Below, one piece after another: positions 34,393-44,927 of a stretch of DNA of 64,000 nucleotides. The notes beneath the pieces are model-generated. The model worked only from the letters and a program-made list of their open reading frames with translations. It did not search any database and was not told the origin of the DNA. Source of the DNA: Chaetomium olivaceum (lineage: Eukaryota; Ascomycota; Sordariomycetes; Sordariales; Chaetomiaceae); contig JAYWVB010000024.1 of the NCBI GenBank assembly GCA_039881045.1, forward strand, positions 248,001 through 312,000, written 5' to 3'. Each line of letters opens with the position of its first letter. The first letter of the stretch is position 1. Position numbers and translations under genes: made by a program.

Positions 34393-36407
34393 ATGGCACC
34401 GCCGACACCAAATGATCGGAGGTCGGGGTGCTACGGCACCTTCTCAGGCCCTGCTTTAAATGACCCTGTCTCAGCAACAACCCCCTTGGCCTCTCCGTCC
34501 TCACCATTACGGTCTCGACTCTTCTCGGCCGTGGGTGTCCCAACCATCTCGACCCGAAACTTGCAAACCGACACCACCCTACTTAACCAGCCCCTCTTGG
34601 GCGGCGGCGGCGAGGCGTCACACCACGATTATGGTGGCAGGCATGAGGACGGGAGAGAGACCAGGGGAGAAGGAGTAGATGCAGCAGGGTGGGACGAGGC
34701 AGGACGTGGTGACGTCGCGGCGGTCATGCTGGCCAAACCCGAGTTGGAACCGGCCAAGACACTCAGTCTCGCGCAGACGGTCGCCCTCATCTTCAGTCTC
34801 GCCTCGGTCACTTTTTGCGCCAGCTTTTCCAACGGCCTCCTCACCGTCGGCCTGCCCAACATTGCCGCGGACCTCCAACTGCCGTCGCATCTCTTGCTCT
34901 GGCCATCGTCATCGTACTCGCTGACGTGCGGCTGCTGCATGTTGCTTGTTGGTGCCGTGGCGGACCACCTCTCGCCGCCCGAGTTCAACGAATCCGAGTC
35001 CGCGTCCGACGCCCCGTCAGGCCCGGCGGGGAATCAGCACAAAGCACCAACGGTCGTGGCCGGGGCCGATACAACCATCAACATCCTCGGTACCGCCCTC
35101 GTCTTCCTCTTTGTTCTGGCCCAGAGTCTGGCGCAGAACGGAGGCCAGCTCATACTGTTTCGGGCGCTCCAGGGCATCGGCACCAGCATGTGTCTCCCCA
35201 CGGGCGTGAGCATCGTGACGCGTCGACTGCCGCCGGGCCGGGCGCGCAACATGGGCTTTGCGACCATGGGCGTGGCCCAACCGCTGGGCTTCTCGGCCGG
35301 CATGGTGCTGGAGGGCGCGTTGGAGGAGACGTTGGGCAGCTGGCGGGTTGGCTACTACATCTGCGCCGGCGTGCTGGGCGTGTTGGTGGTGGTCAACTGG
35401 TACAACCTGCGGCGCGGCACAAGGCCGCCAGCACCACCGAAACAACAGCTTGAACATGACGCCATGGGCAACGACACGAGGACAAAGAAGGTACAGATGT
35501 GGAGGAGCCTAGCCAGTGACATCGACTGGGTTGGCGTCGCCATCTCCAGTTCTGGTTTAGGGCTTGTGTCGTATGCCAGCGCAATCATCACCGAAGGCCC
35601 GTCCCGGCTAGTCTCGGACCCGCTCCAGGCCACCGTCCCCCTGGTCGTCGGCATCGCCCTAATTGCTGTCGCTTTCCCCCTTTGGCTACGCCACCAGGAC
35701 AGACACGGCCGGCCGGCTCTGATCCCCAAGGCCATCTGGCATGACAACACGGCCTTTGTTGCCATCAGCGTTATGGTCCTCCTCGCCTGGGCCGCCTACC
35801 AGTCCGGCGAGCTACTCCTGAGCCTCTTCTTCCAGCGCGTGCAGCACGCCTCGCCTGTCGAGGCCTCGTGGTGGCTCCTCCCCAATGTCGTCGTCGGGCT
35901 CCTCCTCAACCCGCTGACGGGCCTTTTTGTGCAGCATTTTGCCGCCCACCGGCTGCTGGCTGTCGTGTCCCTCTTGTCGGCCTTGTCGCCGCTCATCATG
36001 GTGTGCATCGACCCGGCCTGGTCATGGGGGCGGCTGCCTTCTGGGCCGTGGCCCTGGGGCCTATCTCGGTCGATGTCCTCTTCACTATGGCCCACATGGT
36101 CATCACCGACGTCTTCCCCGCCGATATGCACTCCCTCGCGGGGGCCGTCTTTAACGCCGTGGCCCAGCTAGGGACGTCCTTGGGCATGAGCCTGGTAGCC
36201 GTTGTCTCGGCTGCCGCGACAAGGTTGCTGGGTGAGGGTGGTGGTAGCGGGTTAGAAGGAAGAGACCCCCAAACAGGCCTGGCTGGATACAGAGCCGCCT
36301 TTGCCACATGCTTTGTGCTGATGGTCTTCTCGGCGGTCGCTGCATTGGGGCTGCGGGATGTCGGGAGGTTGGGGACACCGAAAAGAAAGACTGACGGCGG
36401 TGCTTGA
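34393..36407 (+). CDS. MFS drug/metabolite exporter (DHA2-type), one frame break
   Basis: ATG at 34393. A polar N-terminal region of about 115 residues precedes the membrane domain, which begins LSLAQTVALIFSLASVTFCA. Family signs are GLLTVGLPNIAADLQLPSHL, LILFRALQGIGTSMCLPTGV and GRARNMGFATMGVAQPLGFS (the antiporter-type motif C region). About 12-14 transmembrane segments are present. At about 36022 the frame shifts by one base, after CIDPAWS; the last segments (AAAFWAVALGPISVDVLFTM, GAVFNAVAQLGTSLGMSLVA and the C-terminus) are in the next frame to 36407. Corrected length is 671 residues. Its place beside the amidinotransferase and P450 suggests export of the cluster product. If the break is real, the last two or three helices are lost. 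Confidence 0.75.
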
Positions 36408-36623
36408 GGGGAAAGGGGAAGTGGAAGGGCGTCAATGGTTTAGAATCGCATGTATGTGGGCCCGGTAGCTTAGAAGGTGCTGGCCACCCAGGATAGACAG
36501 TAGCCTTGGATCGCGGTCTACCACAAGCTACCACAGGTAACCTTAGGTAGTCGGGCGATCGTGGACTACCACACACATAGGAAAGTTACGGAGATAACTG
36601 GGACTTGGATAGTGTATATTTAG

Positions 36624-36794
36624 TCACTCGTTCTGCAGAGCTCTAGGGAGTTTTCCGGCCAGCAATCACAACTACAGTTCGCTACAAGCTCAGGAGCCAC
36701 CTTTAGCTACATCGAACCTAAACACCCTTAAGAGAACACCTTCGACTGATACTAAACCCTAACAGGACGGGTCCAGAGACAGGTTCGTCACACT
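36624..36794 (+). repeat. LTR-like repeat remnant, copy 1
   Basis: Shares with 37853-38058, in the same order, CACTCGTTCTG, AGAGCTCT, AGCAATCACAACTACAGTTC and GCTACAAG, CGAACCTA, CACCCTT and CCAGAGACAGGTT then GTCACACTA. The order and spacing are those of the R-U5 end of a fungal LTR. No coding region of an element remains between the copies. Confidence 0.6.
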
Positions 36795-37261
36795 AACACA
36801 GATTATGGTCTTTCTAAACTGGTAGCCGGTAAAGCGTTATAAAGGGGTAACAGGTTAAGCTAAAGAGAAAGTAGGATAACTAGTAAAAGAATAAAGGAAG
36901 GGAAAGGGGAAAGAAGATAAAGAAGAAAGGGGACCCCGGGAGATGGGGTCAAGATGGGGAATCGAGAGTAGATGCTCCCCATAGATCCTATACAGTCCTG
37001 GCACACAGAGTACCACGCTCTCGGCCGCCGGTTTGTTCCCTCTTCATCCATGCCTCACGGTAAGCGTGGAAGAGAAAGAATCCGGCCATAATGTGGGATT
37101 GCTCGGGAAAACAGACAACTAGGGGAGGCATTCGAGAAGAACGGTGTGCGTCTCCGTCTTTCAAGTAACGGGCGTCCGAGAAAAGCGAGCGCCCTCCCTT
37201 TTGCGGGCCGCGGAGCCGGCGCGTTCTCGCCCAGCTTCCACGCTCCCTCCCCTGGCCAGAA

Positions 37262-37335
37262 TAACTGATACACCAAAAACCGACTTTCAGTGGGCCTACT
37301 TGCAAGTCCCGTTCACGAACGCAGCACCTCCGAAC
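37262..37335. repeat. Dispersed repeat, copy 2
   Basis: Matches copy 1 at 17228-17300 in the same orientation. It lies between the two LTR-like copies, so it may be part of, or an insertion in, the same element remnant. Confidence 0.6.
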
Positions 37336-37687
37336 AAGCTGTACAAACTACCCAAAAAGATAGAGAAATAATAATCTACAAAGGCCCAAGATAAAAGGTC
37401 AGGGGTTTTATTTCACTCCGTTTTGCCACAGCGCTACGAATGCAAGCTTATGCACGAGAATGCGGTCGAAGTGTGGCATCCAATCGCTCCCGTGAGAACT
37501 CTTGGAGGTTTGGCCCGTAAAGGAAACGAAGCGTTCCTTCTTCTCTTCCTCATTGTACGTTGTACATCTCAGAGACTCATCATTGAAGCCAATTTGAAGC
37601 TTCGCTTCATTAAAGGTATGGTATTGAGGTATTTCTAGCGGACGACGGAATAACCGAGTGGAGCACAGGACGCACCAGGCCAATCAC

Positions 37688-38058
37688 TGTCAGACCGAAA
37701 CGGCATGCTCATTGGGGGCCATGCCGAGACACTGAGCAGTGTGCTCAATGTGCTTAGGCTGGGGACTCTGAGCATTCTGAGCAGGAACTGCTCGGAGTGA
37801 TCAGAACGGGAGGAATGAGCAGTCTAAGCACCATATAGATAGGAGTATGTAGCCACTCGTTCTGGAGAGCTCTCTGAGTGCTCCAGACTCCAGTTAGCAA
37901 TCACAACTACAGTTCGCTACAAGGTCAATAGCCTACTATTGAGACAAGTCTTTGTTGTAGACCTTTTGGCTACACCGAACCTACGCACCCTTGAGAGGTT
38001 ACCTTCGCCGAAGCTGAACCCTAGCAGGACACGGCCCAGAGACAGGTTGGTCACACTA
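37688..38058 (+). mobile_element. LTR-like repeat remnant, copy 2 (longer)
   Basis: The part 37853-38058 matches copy 1. The upstream part 37688-37852 starts TGTCAGACCGAAACGGCATG and contains several GAGCA/TGCTC repeats, as expected for a U3 region. It carries about 40 extra bases relative to copy 1 in the middle of the shared part. No target-site duplication could be confirmed, so solo LTR is a suggestion only. Confidence 0.5.
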
Positions 38059-39055
38059 TACTTATCCCTTAATCATCATACATAATTATCATTGTTGCTC
38101 TACAATTCCCATGAACATCTTCAACATATATATGAATAGAAACTTATTAGCCCCCCCTTAATCCTCATTATAAGTCAAGGAGTCTTGCCGCTTATTGTGG
38201 CATCCACAACCCCCTATCAAGCCGCTGATCCCAGACACTCGTTTCTCACTAATGGTGTGGTTGGTTTCCTTGTTTCCCACGGCCCATCCGATACCGTGCC
38301 GTATTCGGGTTGTTGATGTTCCGCCTGGCCTATGCCTTCCATCCCTATGGCACCAATTTCCAGCCCCAACACTGCGTGGTCGAACAAGGCGGTTCACAGG
38401 GGACCTCACTGTCTGCGTATCCATGACAGCTGCTATCAGGTTCTAGGATTAGTCCCCTGGCCTATCTGGATGGACTTCGCGTCCTCGTAAATGGGTTCCA
38501 ACCTGCCAAGCGCCGTCTCGGTAACAAGTCAGAGCCCATTGGTGTTGCACAAGTTCCTCACACACGTTCCTCGCATCCAACGCCGACATTTTGTCATCTC
38601 GGCACCGACCCTCGCCAGTTCCCCATTTCCACTGGAACTGAAAGTTGGGAAGCGACCTCCCTAGAATGCCTTGCGCTTACTTCCCTTTCCAAATCCAGCA
38701 CCAAGAACGGCTGAGGCGAGAGAAACGTGGTGTGATGCCCAATCGGGGAGATTCGACATGATATTAGGCTTAAGCTTCGCCACGATGACACGCCATGATT
38801 ACTCGTCGCTTGGATAAGTAGACTGATAGAAATGAGTCTATCGCCTAAGATTGGACGCGCCATACTCTGGTTGTTTATGGCTGAATCAACCTGCGTCACT
38901 GCGCCGCTCCCTTATTCATGAGCTGGTTGCTGGTTGTGGTGATGAAGACTTCAATGGTGATGCGGAGCTGCAGTGGAAGGCAGAATCGAGCTGGGCGTCC
39001 GCCTCGAACTTGGAACCTCTAAACGAAACCTAGATAATTGCTTGTACCAAAATTC

Positions 39056-39062
39056 TATAAGT
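39056..39062 (+). promoter_or_regulatory. TATA-like box of the Hce2-type gene
   Basis: TATAAGT 97 nt upstream of the ATG at 39153. The same TATAAGT string lies about 136 nt upstream of the secreted-protein gene at 42835. Confidence 0.45.
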
Positions 39063-39152
39063 AGTCCTCTTCAGCCCATCTTCTGGATTCATGTGGATTT
39101 CCTTTCACCGCAACCACTCACAGTGTAGCAAGATCTGAGCCTCCATTGCAAG

Positions 39153-39708
39153 ATGAAGTTCACCAGCACCATCACGGCTCTTGCCTTGGCTTTTGCCTCA
39201 ACCAACGCGTAAGTGCCCTTTGCTCTTTAAACACAACATTGAGCCTCAAATTTATCATCCCTAACTCCTCTCCAGCGCCCCAGCCACCCCTCTCAAATCA
39301 GACACCGAGTCGCCCAACCCCTCCGCCGTCCTCAAGCGCCAACTCCAGCACGTCAACGAATGCGACGACACCACCTGGAATAACCATTGGTATGACACCG
39401 CCCCTTCGGTAGACGACTGCCTCACCATGGTCGAGAAGCAAACCGTCGGCTACTACAATATCGACCCGGGCTGGAAAAAGGTGCTCTCATGGGGCTCATG
39501 CGCCTTCAGCGCCCGCGTGGCTAGTTGGGGGTATGGCACCGACGAATGGCTTCTGTTCTGGCGATATATTGGGGATGATGATGTATGGGACCTTACGAGG
39601 GATGGTATTCTCAAGCAGAATTTTCCGAGAGATGGGAAGGTGGCGTTTGGAGGGGCCGTCAAGTGTGCTGAGAATTCGGTGATTGAGTGGAAGGTTCATC
39701 GGAACTGA
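39153..39708 (+). CDS. Secreted Hce2-domain (Ecp2-like) protein
   Basis: Two exons, 39153-39208 and 39276-39708 (67-nt intron, GTAAGT donor, CTAAC branch), 162 residues. A signal peptide (about 1-19) precedes a propeptide ending in Lys-Arg (VLKRQLQ), a likely Kex2 site. The mature domain reads VNECDDTTWNNHWYDTAPSV, then DDCLTMVEK, VLSWGSCAFSARV, IGDDDVWDLTRDGIL and GAVKCAENSVIEWKVH. The four cysteines and the G-S-C-A-F core match the Hce2 domain, named after the Cladosporium fulvum effector Ecp2. In plant pathogens such proteins are virulence effectors; in saprotrophs they may act against other microbes. The gene is intact. Confidence 0.75.
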
Positions 39709-40974
39709 GGAGGCCAGGGACTGAGTGGGGTTAAAGGGAAAAATGCTGTCTGAGATTGTCTTTAGAGGACGGGACGATTTGCTCGGCCGTCGGGAGACAG
39801 CAATCCCATTCCGAATCCAGTCATGTCAGCTCAGATAGTGCACGTGTGGCTCTCACGAATACCTAGCAATGAGACGATGAAAGTAAAAGTGGCAGTAGCA
39901 TTGAAGCTCCAGGATCCCACTTTTGACCATTATATTCCCAACACGTTCATCGCTCCTCTCCAACTTGCAACCACAACACGCTTGGATCCTGGCAAGGCGG
40001 CAGAAATCAACTGAGCAGCTGCGGTTACATTTCGTGGCTATGAGCTTGTCGGGTTGGAGACGAGGTGAAAATGTAAAGTACAATCAGAAAATCTTGCGGT
40101 TGAGGGTGTCGATTAAGGGTGAGTACCATGACCGAGACCAAACTACTTACCCCTTCTTCCATGTGTGCGAAACAGAAAAGGAAAAGTCATGTCCGCAACA
40201 TGTCCCGAACCACCTGTTTCCATCCCCTACCTCATCTGATAGTTGCTTCTCCCGCATCGTCATGACCATGTACATGATTCCATTATTTCCGTCATGTCAC
40301 TTTTGGAGCGCCGGGTGAGTTTGTGGCATGACGACGAGTCAGATGCGTCAGAATAATGCACTGTACCGAATCCAAGCCGAAAGGGGCAGCATTATTCATC
40401 AAGACACGGCGGGACGGGGAGAGGAACTGCTGTTGCCCGAGGTAGATACCGAGAACCTAAATCACTCCTTTCATCATCTGTGTAAACGCATTCGCCGCTT
40501 GGGGTAAGAGCTATATCCTTTAAAATCTCGATACTAGGGGAACGGTATCTTCCAGATTGATAAACGGAAACAAGACTAGCATGTAAACCCAAAGCAAAAC
40601 AAATGCCTCGGGGGTGAAAAAGATATACAATACCGAGGATTCGCTGGTTGTCACCGCCTTAACTACTGATTAGGCCCTTGTGAGTTTAACTAGGGGAGAG
40701 CGGACGGGATCCCGTATTTTCAAAAGGTATAGTCGTATGTGAGAGTCAGATGTCAAGATAGGTAGTCTTTAAATACGACGTAACACGCCAAGGCTCGAGA
40801 TGCTGTTGGAAGGACAACATCGCCCTTCCAAGTTCCAACCACCCATCGCTGAACCTCTAATCCGCATCCGCACTCCGCAATCAAAAATTAGATGTTTAAT
40901 TTTATCTAAACAAAGCCACAGGAATAATTACACGTTGATGTTCTGCACCTGATCCAGTTGTTACTACTGGACTC
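39709..40974. other. Intergenic region, nothing recognised
   Basis: No gene supported. Small frames at 39823-40318 give no family resemblance. Confidence 0.45.
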
Positions 40975-42210
40975 ATGCCATGTATACAGTATACACCCGT
41001 ACGATCCCTCCTCCCCCTGTTTATCTTGCTGCTTCCTGCTTTGTCAGCCTTCCACGGCGACTGCCCAACTCCTTGGTGCAAGTTCTGCGTTCCCACATCA
41101 GTCCACGATGCTCCTGGCATCGGTTTTGATCTGACAACAAGCTACGGGTAAGCCCACCATTTTACTGTAGGCGCATCCTTCCGTTTGCTCATCACTGATT
41201 AAAACAGTACTGCCGTCGCGCACTTCTACAATGGAACCGTGCTCGACGTCGCGAAGCTCCCGGCTACTGCTGAGTATAAGGCCTTAATGGTGCGCCTCGG
41301 CAATGCTCCCAGCTCTACACCTCCAGGCCGTTTAGCCAAGTGGCAGCGCTGGTGGAACCAGCAACGCGGCCGACCCGCGACAGCCGACGTGAGCGTGCTG
41401 GCCTCGCTGCTCACCGACCTTAAGTCGGCCACGATCAAGACGCTCGGTCCATCACACCCTGCCGTCGACCTCATCGCCATCACGCACCCGTCCATCCCGG
41501 CGATAACGCCCCTAGACCTAGCCGATGCCCTCTCCCACGCGGGCCTGCGCAGCTGGTTTGGAGAGGGCGACTGGATTGCAAGGACCTACCAGCCAAAGTA
41601 CGCTATCCAGTCCCGGGCCGCGTTCGCGGGGAATGGCCACGGGCTCTGCGCTTCCTACGTGGATCTTTTCGAGTGCTGGTTTGAGCACTCCAATCTGCCA
41701 TGGCATCGCGTGCTGTTCGTCTCGCTCACGGGTCACGTTTTGTATGCGTCTATGGAGGCGATGCAGGACGCTTACCCCCGCTGGAGGCCTGAAGGTCCGA
41801 GAGTTATGGACTTCCGCGCCGGTCTGGACGCCCAGGACGACTTCGCCTCCGAATCCGACTACTGGGTCCACGTCCGCTCGCGCATTGTTGGGCTGGCGCG
41901 GGCTAGCGACGTAGGGCAACGACCGCCTGGTATGGTGCTGTTGGGGGGCGAGAACGGAACAAACCGGGTCTTCCTCGAAACGGTACGGGATGCTCTGGCT
42001 GAGTTATATCCGGGAGAGGGGCTCGTCCCATCGTTGAACATAGACGCCACTGCGATTGTTGACCCGACGTATGCTGCCGCTCGAGGCATGGCTGTGTATG
42101 CCAGGCGGCGTCAGGAGGTACCTGGACACTGCAAAGAGGTCCCGAAGTGCAAACAAACAAGGGACAAAGAACGCAGCGGAGGCGATGAAGTGAAGGTGGA
42201 GCTCCGTTGA
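40975..42210 (+). CDS. Secreted/ER Hsp70-like (actin-fold) protein, short form
   Basis: Two exons, 40975-41147 and 41208-42210 (60-nt intron, GTAAGC donor), 391 residues. A leader with SLLPLFILLLPALSA looks like a signal peptide, followed by a short Cys-containing stretch (GDCPTPWCKFC). GIGFDLTTSYGTAVAHFYNG crosses the intron and corresponds to the phosphate-1 loop of Hsp70/actin ATPases. MVLLGGENGTNRVFLETVRD near the C-terminus corresponds to the adenosine loop. The middle resembles the divergent Hsp70-like proteins found in Sordariomycetes. There is no substrate-binding domain, so it is an ATPase-fold protein without the chaperone half. The last 40 residues are charged and unlike the family. 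ATP binding is inferred, not shown. Confidence 0.6.
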
Positions 42211-42834
42211 TCAGTCCTGGACTACGCATTCGTAGTCTCGGCCGCTGTTCTTTACCTTTACAATTTCCAATACAAAACCCCTCAACCATCAGACTTTTTG
42301 GGGCGCTTCGGGGAAGGCTTTCACCCACAGGTAGGACTAATATGACTTGTCTTTACATGAAAGGCTACAAAGTTGTGGTGTTTGCTTTATCGTCCCCCTA
42401 TTCAAACCCCTATTGAAATCCCCTTTTGGCAGCCGCTGTCTATTTATACCCACGCCTTGAAACAAGGTTTCGTTGAGGGCAAAGCAAACAGCGGCTGATG
42501 CACCGGTGGCTTTGAGATTTGCGCAGAAAATGGGTAAACATTCCGCCTGTGGCCAATGTCGTTGAGTGAGTCAGTAGAAGATAGAGACATATGGAGGTGT
42601 GAATAGACGGCTGGCGTCCGGAGTCAAACGTTGCGCTGATCATTCACCCCTTTTTAACAACAGAACCAAAGACCGTAATCCGAGAGCAGTTCGTTTTGTA
42701 TAAGTATCCACGCTTTCACGCTGTCAACTGCCTCTTTCTCCTTCAGCCACCATCATCCCCCAGCCCCGAGGTCGCTGCGCGCACACCGTCTCTTCCAGAG
42801 TATCTCACCAACCAGAAACCACCACTCGTTCAAC
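42211..42834. other. Intergenic region, promoter of the secreted-protein gene
   Basis: Nothing coding is seen. TATAAGTA at 42699-42706 is listed separately. Confidence 0.5.
42699..42706 (+). promoter_or_regulatory. TATA-like box of the secreted-protein gene at 42835
   Basis: TATAAGTA about 136 nt upstream of the ATG. Same core as the box at 39056. Confidence 0.45.
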
Positions 42835-43650
42835 ATGAAGCTCGCCGTTATCACCACTGCCCTCTTCTCCATGGGTGTACGTGCCCACCCCTACCTCTAC
42901 CCCCTACCCAATCAACCGCCAGCAGACAGATCAGCAGACTAACACCCAGCACCAACCCCAGGCCCTCGCTGCCCCAAGCCCCACCCCCCAACTAGAAGCA
43001 TTCCAATTCGCACCCCTCCAATGGAGCGTCGTAACTTCCCCCGGCCACACCGTCACCTTCAACGGCACCCTCGAAGCCCTCGCCATCCGGCTACAGAACG
43101 AGCACGTGAAGCTACAACCCCCCGCCACCAGAACAAACGCAGCACACGCCAACAGCCACCCAAACCCAAACTCAGACCCTGACCCAAACACGGACGCGGC
43201 CGCCATCACGCGGCGTACCGTCGACTTCAGCGGCGGCACTTACTTCTGCGGCGGGCCGTGGCCCTACGCCCACATGGCTGCCTACTGGGAAGGGTTGCGT
43301 TATTTGAGGAGCATTACCGGCGCGGTTCGCGTGCCGCCCGGGCCGAGGATGTGCAGTCGCGTTAGCTGCTCGTACGGGGCGGCCGTGTGGATTTGTAATG
43401 ATGTAAGTTTGATCTGGCACTTAGGGGTTGGGTTTTGTTTGTTGTTTGCGGTTTTTGGCTGACTCTGACTGCTTTGGTGGTATCCCGGAGGACGGACGAG
43501 CTGTATCTTGATGCGTTTGCGCGCATCGCGGATAGTGTTAGCTATATCATCGGCCGGTGTGCGACCAACAACTGGGGTACCACGCAAGTGGCTGGACAGG
43601 TGTTCCATCCTGACCACTGGAACGTGATTGTTCGTCGTGATGACTGCTAA
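42835..43650 (+). CDS. Secreted cysteine-containing protein, effector-like
   Basis: Three exons: 42835-42876, 42962-43402 and 43501-43650, 210 residues. Donors are GTACGT and GTAAGT; the last acceptor (GACGAG) is chosen because it is the only AG that keeps frame. A signal peptide (MKLAVITTALFSMGALA) is followed by a Pro/Asn/His-rich variable stretch around residues 60-85. A compact domain follows: SGGTYFCGGPWPYAHMAAYW, GPRMCSRVSCSYGAAVWICN, then FARIADSVSYIIGRCATNN and QVFHPDHWNVIVRRDDC. Similar small secreted proteins occur widely in Sordariomycetes without assigned function. It lies in the same neighbourhood as the Hce2-type gene. Confidence 0.7.
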
Positions 43651-44239
43651 ATTATGTCAGGCGGGGAGGGAAATCCAACCCGATTTATTAGGGGTGGTGC
43701 TGATATAGTGTGGTGGTTGGAGAGGGCTGGGTGATTTTTCTTCGTTTCTGTTCATTTTTAACTTGAACTCTAAAATCGCCCTAGCAGGCCGTTTATTTTG
43801 TCGTCCCAGAAAGATCAGATGTCAGAGGGAGGAAGGAGGCTTGATGAACCCGGACTTGGTCTGCATCGACCTTGAAATTTTATACATGGAATATTATTAG
43901 GGCGCCTGTTTGGACCACTCCACAAATACTCGTTTTGTTCCTAACATCTTTCGGAAGGTTTTGCTTAACATTTTGGCTGCTGTTTCCAAGTTTGCGATCT
44001 GACCTCGTAACCCTTGGGTTTCGGGCTGGACTCTCAGTCTCAGCGTGGATTACATAATACCGTAAAAATTACCGAATCATGCCGTCAGGTCACGTGCAGC
44101 TAAGCTCGAACATCAGGCCATGCTTGGTTGGAAGCTCCAGTTTGAAGCCGAATGTCGTCAAACACCGCAACGCACGATCGCCGACACCCCGCGAGAACCT
44201 CTCCGCTCACCGCGCACGCACCAAACAACCCCCGAAAAA
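43651..44239. other. Intergenic region, promoter of COX9
   Basis: No gene supported. Confidence 0.5.
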
Positions 44240-44686
44240 ATGGCCGTCAAGCCCATCACCGGCGTACGTGCCTTACCCAGGACTTCGTCGGCCCAATAGC
44301 CGCCAATTGCCGCTGCCCCCCGGCCGCCCGAGGGGGAAGTTGTGCGAAGGAAGCTAACGAGTTGGTTGGATTTTAGATGCTCCGCCGGGGCCTCATCACT
44401 GATCTCGGAATTGCGCTCGGTGAGTTCCCCAGGAAAATTACCCCCTAGACGGAGTTGCACCTGTGCCACGATCTTGGAGGGGTGACTAACTCCTTGACAG
44501 GTCTCGGGCTCGTCTTTGGCAACGCCTTCTGGTACTGCGACCCATAAACCCGAACGGCCGACTGCACGCGAATAGTTTCAATATCTAACGACTTTTAGGT
44601 ACGGCTACCACGTGCCACGGAGAGACGCCCGCGACAACTTTTACAAGAAGCTGGAGGAGCAACGTGCTGCCAAGCTGGGAGCTTAA
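44240..44686 (+). CDS. COX9: Cytochrome c oxidase subunit 9 (Cox7a-type)
   Basis: Four small exons: 44240-44263, 44377-44419, 44501-44531 and 44599-44686, encoding 61 residues. The protein reads MAVKPITGMLRRGLITDLGI, then ALGLGLVFGNAFWYGYHVPR and a charged C-terminal helix. The MAVKPITG-MLRRG start, the single membrane helix and WYGYHVPR are diagnostic of fungal Cox9. It is a nuclear-encoded inner-membrane subunit of complex IV needed for its assembly. Three introns in a 61-residue gene are notable but usual in filamentous ascomycetes. The gene converges on SOM1. Confidence 0.9.
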
Positions 44687-44927
44687 GGGTTCCAGGCAGG
44701 ATGATTGGGCAGGCACGCGAATAAACGACACGACAAGAAGATGGATTCGGGCCGTGCAGTGAAGGGTCGGGAGCGTGGGGACTGCTTGTGTATCATATGG
44801 ATAGACAGGGCCGGCAATTGAGTCCGTGGGCAGATCCATGTCCGTTCCTCTTGGGTGCGTGTTTATGATGGTGCCACGAGACGGCATCGTTGGGAAACCT
44901 CTAGGAAAAAAGAGAAAGATCTATGTT

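Larger units (their letters stand above)
36408..39152. other. Repeat-rich gene-free region
   Basis: Holds two LTR-like repeat copies and one dispersed repeat, listed separately. The rest has only short frames. A purine-rich stretch lies at 36855-36960. The string after 38460 reads YLDGLRVLVNGFQPAKRRLG on the plus strand for a short way and may be an old coding trace. Confidence 0.45.

Noticed and set aside
28557..36407. PKS, NRPS or terpene cyclase core enzyme in the cluster
   Set aside because: No ketosynthase, adenylation or cyclase motif was found in any frame; the only core-like enzyme is the amidinotransferase.
37688..38058. Complete LTR retrotransposon
   Set aside because: No gag, protease, reverse transcriptase or integrase between or beside the LTR-like copies, and no target-site duplication confirmed.
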